Source: Oscillospiraceae bacterium (GTDB lineage Bacteria; Bacillota; Clostridia; Oscillospirales; QAMX01). From it: a DNA stretch of 64,000 nucleotides. This document shows, piece after piece, positions 60,747 to 64,000 of the stretch. Numbering within the stretch: the stretch's first letter is position 1; the number at the start of each line of letters is the position of its first letter. The notes under the pieces were generated by a model. It had not been told where the DNA came from and did no database searches. It was given only the letters and a program-made list of their open reading frames with translations. The position numbers were made by a program, and so were the translations under genes. The stretch is from the NCBI GenBank assembly GCA_015067825.1, contig SVLQ01000010.1:42254-106253 (forward strand), given 5' to 3'.

Positions 60747-60761
60747 TGGGTTTTATTTGCG

Positions 60762-61283
60762 TCAGGATTCGGTTGTGTCAAGATCCTTCCAGCCGTAGCG
60801 CCAGATCGACAGGAGCATGGAGGCCTCTCTGACGACTTCATCGAGGATCCCGGCCCAGGAGCCGACGACGATATCGTAGACGATCCACAGCGGCGAATTG
60901 ACAAAGATGCCGGCAAGGCGGATCGTGCGGGCGTTGTGCGTGTAGCCGCCGACCGTGGCGGCGATATTGGCCGCGACCGGCAAAACCGACCACCAGCCAT
61001 CCCAGGTGAACACGAGCGTAGCGATCTGCAGCGCGCACAGGGCGGCGCACATCCACTTCCCCTTCAGAAACGCGTACTTGCTCCCCAAACAGAAGGAACG
61101 CACCATGTTCAGAACGTAGCTGATCCCACCGGTGACCGCACCCAAGAGCAGTAAATGGGTCGTGTAGCACAGATACGAGACGAACTGCACCCGGAACAGA
61201 TTCCGGTTTTTCTTGCACTGATACGAGAGAAAAAACACGACCGTTCCCAAGAACCCGATCGCCTGTACCATGATAAAGCGCAT
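60762..61283 (-). CDS. YgjV-family inner membrane protein
   Basis: 173 residues, four to five hydrophobic helices. VQAIGFLGTVVFFLSYQCKKNRNLF, then GGISYVLNMVRSFC, and WSVLPVAANIAATVGGYTHNARTIRLAGIFVNSPLWIVYD match the YgjV (Imp-YgjV) family of unknown function, seen next to sugar-metabolism genes in other bacteria. GAGGAA is close to the first ATG; a second ATG four codons on is possible. Starts 22 bases after the DUF2200 gene. Confidence 0.86.
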   Translation of the reverse strand: MRFIMVQAIGFLGTVVFFLSYQCKKNRNLFRVQFVSYLCYTTHLLLLGAVTGGISYVLNMVRSFCLGSKYAFLKGKWMCAALCALQIATLVFTWDGWWSVLPVAANIAATVGGYTHNARTIRLAGIFVNSPLWIVYDIVVGSWAGILDEVVREASMLLSIWRYGWKDLDTTES

Positions 61284-61305
61284 AGTTCCTCACAAAACGT
61301 CAAAA

Positions 61306-61659
61306 TTATGCTTTCCGCAGGATCTTATCCATGGTTCTGCCTTTTGCCAGCTCATCCACCAGCTTGTCCAGATAGCGGATCTCCTGCATCAGCGGGTCTT
61401 CGATCGTCTCCACGGCGATCCCGCAGATCTTTCCGGTGATCTTTTTTCGATCCGGGTTGGGTGCCGGCGCCTGCAAAAAGAAATCGCCGCAGGCGATGCC
61501 GTGGGTCAGAAACGCATCGATCTGCGCTTCGTTGTACCCGGTCAGCCAGCATGCGACCTGATCGACCTCCGCTCTCGTGCGGCCTTTTTTCTCGGCCTTT
61601 GCCACCAGAAGCGGATAAACCTTGGAAAAGGACATTTTGTAGATTTTTTCGTTCGTCAT
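61306..61659 (-). CDS. DUF2200 family protein
   Basis: 117 residues. MTNEKIYKMSFSKVYPLLVAKAEKKGRT, VACWLTGY and ICGIAVETIEDPLMQEIRYLDKLVDELAKGR match the DUF2200 family, small proteins of unknown function common in Firmicutes. ATG 61659 follows GAGGTG at 7 bases. The frame happens to remain open upstream to 63630, but that part is antisense to the DUF4838 gene and is not believed. Probably co-transcribed with the YgjV-like gene. Confidence 0.9.
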   Translation of the reverse strand: MTNEKIYKMSFSKVYPLLVAKAEKKGRTRAEVDQVACWLTGYNEAQIDAFLTHGIACGDFFLQAPAPNPDRKKITGKICGIAVETIEDPLMQEIRYLDKLVDELAKGRTMDKILRKA

Positions 61660-61781
61660 CGGAAACACCTCGCCAGATCCGGTTTCTGACCACATTATAC
61701 CATAGATCCGCGCAAAAAGACAGGGGGTGCCGCACCCTTCAATCTTTTCTCCCTCCGTCAAGTAGGCCGGTTCCGGTCGCC

Positions 61782-61811
61782 TTGCATTCAACCCCGTCGG
61801 TATGCTATAAT
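61782..61811 (+). promoter_or_regulatory. Promoter of the DUF4838 gene
   Basis: TTGCAT (61782-61787), 18-base spacer, extended TGC plus TATAAT (61806-61811). Confidence 0.72.
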
Positions 61812-61848
61812 AAGATATGAAATCCCGCTTGGATGAAAGGTGAAAAAC

Positions 61849-63621
61849 ATGATTATTGCAAACTACGGGGAAACCCGTGCTAACATCATCGTTGCTGACA
61901 AAGCCGGTCTTGCGACCAAACGCGCCGCAAACGAGCTGTCGCGCTATATTTTCAAAATGACGGGCGCAAAAATGAACATCCGTCTCGCATCCCGCGGAAC
62001 CATCGGCAACGACAACGCCGCCGAAATTTGCGTCGGTCTGACCGGACGTGTCGGTGAACCCGATGCTTCCGGCTTGAAAAACGACGGTTATATTCTCAAA
62101 ACGGTCGGGAACCGCCTCTTCATCCTCGGTGAAAACGACCGTGCCACGCTCCATGCCGTCTACGCATTTCTTGAGGATGAGCTTGGCTGCCGTTTCTTCA
62201 CCGACACCGTGGAGCATATTCCCCAGAGACAGTATCTCACCATCGGCGAGATCGATAAAACCGTGATCCCGCCCTTTGAGTATCGCGAGATTTTCGGCAA
62301 CGTCTGCTTTGACCACGCAGATTACGCCGCCAAGCGCGGTCTCAACGGCATGCACCACAATTTGGACGAAGAACGCGGCGGCAGTTGGAAATATCAGGGC
62401 TTCGTGCACACCTTCAACAGCTATGTGCCGGTTTTTGAGTTTTTCAAAGATCATCCCGAATATTTCTCGATGGTAAACGGCGAGCGTTTTGACGGCGGCG
62501 ACGAGAAGTACGGCGACAACGGCGTTTATATGGTCAACACTCAGCTCTGCCTCACCAATCCGGACGTCGTTCGCATCGTGACCGAGCGTCTCCGCAAGGA
62601 GATCGAAGCGCATCCCGAGGCCAAGATTTTCTCTATTTCTCAGGCCGACTGGGGCGAACCCTGCCATTGCCCCGAATGCACCGCCATCGACGAGGAAGAA
62701 GGCAGCTACGCCGGTTCGCTCGTCCGCTTCATCAACCAAGTCGCCGAAAATATCGCCGAGGATTACCCCGACATTATCATCGATACGCTCGCGTACGGCT
62801 ACTCCCGCACCGCCCCCAAGCTCACCAAAGTTGCGCCCAACGTCGCCATCCGCCTTTGCACCATTGAGTGCTGCTTCTCCCATCCGCTCCGCACCTGCGA
62901 CGAGGCCTTCCGCAGCCGCCGCACCCTCCTTCCGGGCAACACCTTCCGCGAAGACCTGCAGGAATGGGGCAAAATGAGCGACAGAATTTACGTTTGGAAC
63001 TACAACACCAACTTCTACAACTATTTTGAACCCATGCCCAACTTCCACACCCTGCAGGATAACATCCAATTCTTCGTAGAGAACAACGTGGTCGGCCTGT
63101 TTGAACAGGGCAACGGCGAAGACCTTTCGGGCGAGTTCAACGAGCTCCGCTGCTATATCCTCTCCAAGCTGATGTGGGATCCCTACGGCGACGTTGACCG
63201 TTGGATGCGCGAATTCATGATCGGTTACTACGGAATGGGCGCTCAGCCGCTCCGCGAATACATCGACGCGCTGAAGGATCACGTTGTGAAGGAAAACATC
63301 CACGTCCATATGTCCGATCCAGTCGACACCGGCCATCTTCCTGAATGGCTTTTGGATCTCGCCGACGCCAAGTTCGACGAGGCCGAACGCCTTGCGGACA
63401 ACGAAGAGGTTTTGGAGCGCATCCGTAGAAGCAGGATCCAGATCCAGTACTGCCGCCTCTACTACATGGCCCGCAATCCCGAAATCGGCGATGCGGCGTA
63501 CGCCGTGGCGTGCGAAAAGTTCCTGGCGGACGTGGAGCATTTCGGCTTTGTCCGTATCCGTGAGGGATACCTTTTGGAAGACAGCGCCGAGAAGATCAGA
63601 GCCCGCATCTTCCCGGACTAA
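61849..63621 (+). CDS. DUF4838 protein (alpha-glucuronidase-like glycosidase)
   Basis: 590 residues. The N-terminal part (IIVADKAGLATKRAANELSRYIFKMTG, then LFILGENDRATLHAVYAFLEDELGCRFF) is the alpha/beta domain found in front of alpha-glucuronidase and GH20-like barrels. GLNGMHHNLDEERGG and ADWGEPCHCPECTAIDEEEGSYAGSLVRFIN are DUF4838 hallmarks. No signal peptide. ATG 61849 is 8 bases after AAAGG; a GTG at 61840 overlaps it. Transcribed alone, ended by a strong terminator. Substrate unknown; presumably a glycan taken up by the cell. Confidence 0.88.
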   Translation: MIIANYGETRANIIVADKAGLATKRAANELSRYIFKMTGAKMNIRLASRGTIGNDNAAEICVGLTGRVGEPDASGLKNDGYILKTVGNRLFILGENDRATLHAVYAFLEDELGCRFFTDTVEHIPQRQYLTIGEIDKTVIPPFEYREIFGNVCFDHADYAAKRGLNGMHHNLDEERGGSWKYQGFVHTFNSYVPVFEFFKDHPEYFSMVNGERFDGGDEKYGDNGVYMVNTQLCLTNPDVVRIVTERLRKEIEAHPEAKIFSISQADWGEPCHCPECTAIDEEEGSYAGSLVRFINQVAENIAEDYPDIIIDTLAYGYSRTAPKLTKVAPNVAIRLCTIECCFSHPLRTCDEAFRSRRTLLPGNTFREDLQEWGKMSDRIYVWNYNTNFYNYFEPMPNFHTLQDNIQFFVENNVVGLFEQGNGEDLSGEFNELRCYILSKLMWDPYGDVDRWMREFMIGYYGMGAQPLREYIDALKDHVVKENIHVHMSDPVDTGHLPEWLLDLADAKFDEAERLADNEEVLERIRRSRIQIQYCRLYYMARNPEIGDAAYAVACEKFLADVEHFGFVRIREGYLLEDSAEKIRARIFPD

Positions 63622-63645
63622 ATCATCCAACCATACACCGTCAAC

Positions 63646-63679
63646 AAAAGCACCTCCTGCGATCGCAGGAGGTGCTTTT
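63646..63679 (+). terminator. Terminator of the DUF4838 gene
   Basis: Fifteen-base stem (63646-63660 with 63665-63679), GATC loop, A and T ends, so usable on both strands. Confidence 0.92.
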
Positions 63680-63710
63680 CATCATGGGAAACGTCATTGT
63701 TTGTGCCGAA

Positions 63711-63736
63711 AGAGAAGCCGTTCGGACGGCTTCTCT
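63711..63736. terminator. Hairpin after the spoIVB fragment
   Basis: Perfect 11-bp stem (63711-63721 with 63726-63736) with a TCGG loop. The T-tract on the minus strand is short, so it is a weak terminator for spoIVB. Confidence 0.5.
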
Positions 63737-63756
63737 CCCTCTGTCAGAAGGAGACG

Positions 63757-63876
63757 TTAAGCCGCATTCAGCATGTTTTCGATGAAAATGCCGTAGCCCA
63801 TCGCCGGATCGTTGACCAAAACGTGCGTGACCGCGCCGACGAGCTTGCCGTTTTGCAAAATCGGCGAGCCGCTCAC
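63757..63876 (-). pseudogene. spoIVB: spoIVB 3' fragment (SpoIVB peptidase C-terminus)
   Basis: The last 40 or so codons read [22 protein letters not shown] then [13 protein letters not shown], the C-terminus of the S55 peptidase SpoIVB that signals sigma-K activation. SGSP holds the catalytic Ser. Upstream of that motif the frame changes abruptly to AT-rich sequence with no SpoIVB similarity (63877 on). The gene is therefore cut at its active-site motif by an insertion, or lies at the edge of an element that is excised during sporulation. Confidence 0.85.
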
Positions 63877-64000
63877 GAGTGTGTCAAGTGTAGGACAAAA
63901 CTTTTCTCTATTTTTTCTGATATTTTTTTGAAATATGTCGAAAAACCAGTATGAGGGTGGAGGAACCCATAAACACAACCTAAACAAAGGAAGGACGAAC
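63877..64000 (+). mobile_element. Probable end of an insertion element inside spoIVB
   Basis: From about 63877 the composition becomes AT-rich. The sequence begins TGTGTCAAGTGTAGGACAAA, as an element end may, and finishes with AAAGGAAGGACGAAC, a ribosome binding site for a plus-strand gene starting just past base 64000. A transposase or recombinase is expected there. Family and target duplication cannot be determined from one end. Confidence 0.5.

Noticed and set aside
61306..63630. A 774-residue open frame on the minus strand covering the DUF4838 gene
   Set aside because: Only its last 117 codons (61306-61659) match a known family and have a ribosome binding site. The rest is antisense to a clear coding gene and is an effect of high-GC codon use.
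1..64000. CRISPR arrays, tRNA or rRNA genes
   Set aside because: No regularly spaced direct repeats and no tRNA-like cloverleaf with a GGTTCGA-type T-loop in a plausible context were found by eye. A tRNAscan and CRISPR search would be decisive.

Overview
The window reads as a chromosomal segment of a GC-rich, endospore-forming member of the Clostridia, most likely an uncultured gut-type lineage near the Oscillospirales. The reasons are the infC-rpmI-rplT operon behind a Firmicutes-style leader, a comEC-holA pair, a T-box leader, a DUF1292 protein, and the spore genes spoVAC, spoVAD, spoVAE and a spoIVB fragment. Promoters mostly fit the vegetative sigma-A consensus. One promoter fits the forespore sigma-G consensus. 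No tRNA, rRNA or CRISPR array was seen.

Layout. Bases 1-1.6 kb: translation operon infC-rpmI-rplT with promoter, leader attenuator and terminator. 1.6-8.4 kb (minus strand): a large unknown protein, an endonuclease/exonuclease/phosphatase-fold protein, holA and comEC. 8.5-16 kb: a small unknown gene, then a minus-strand run of a Nif3-like protein, a five-bladed-propeller glycosidase-like protein, a propeller lipoprotein and two tandem-duplicated TIM-barrel proteins. 16.2-21.8 kb (plus strand): a D,D-carboxypeptidase homologue that has lost its catalytic serine, then two modular lipoproteins. 21.8-23.9 kb: an acyl-CoA-synthetase-like gene behind a T-box riboswitch. 24-31.7 kb (plus strand): PHP phosphoesterase, an orphan glycyl-radical activase, DUF1292, csaB with an N-terminal extension, an isochorismatase-family hydrolase, a copper-amine-oxidase-N/beta-helix exoprotein and an alpha/beta hydrolase.

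31.7-36.5 kb holds a broken-up spoVA locus. spoVAC is separated from spoVAD-spoVAE by a zeta-toxin-like gene, a second spoVAC promoter fused to a spoVAC tail, and two minus-strand genes. 36.5-42.5 kb: TRIC-type channel, RNase P RNA, a GT8 glycosyltransferase and acyltransferase pair, MATE and MFS transporters. 42.6-50.9 kb: a lipoprotein with a carbohydrate-binding-like repeat domain, a coupled operon of HTH-sugar kinase, murQ and a glycosidase-like protein, a FliB-like protein and a GH28-like beta-helix protein. 51-56.2 kb is a visibly more AT-rich cassette: LytTR response regulator, soluble GHKL histidine kinase and two ABC exporter halves. 56.3-60.7 kb: twin 709-residue beta-helix/PDZ proteins. 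60.7-63.7 kb: YgjV-like membrane protein, DUF2200 and a DUF4838 protein. The right edge is a spoIVB 3' fragment abutting what looks like an insertion-sequence end.

Two themes stand out. First, many large carbohydrate-active-like proteins lack signal peptides, which suggests processing of imported glycans inside the cell, together with amino-sugar recycling (HTH-kinase plus murQ). Second, sporulation genes have been disturbed by duplication and insertion (spoVA, spoIVB). The strongest candidates for new biology are the T-box in front of an acyl-CoA synthetase, the self-contained HTH-kinase/murQ operon, the disrupted spoVA and spoIVB loci, the pseudo-carboxypeptidase and the modular lipoprotein family.
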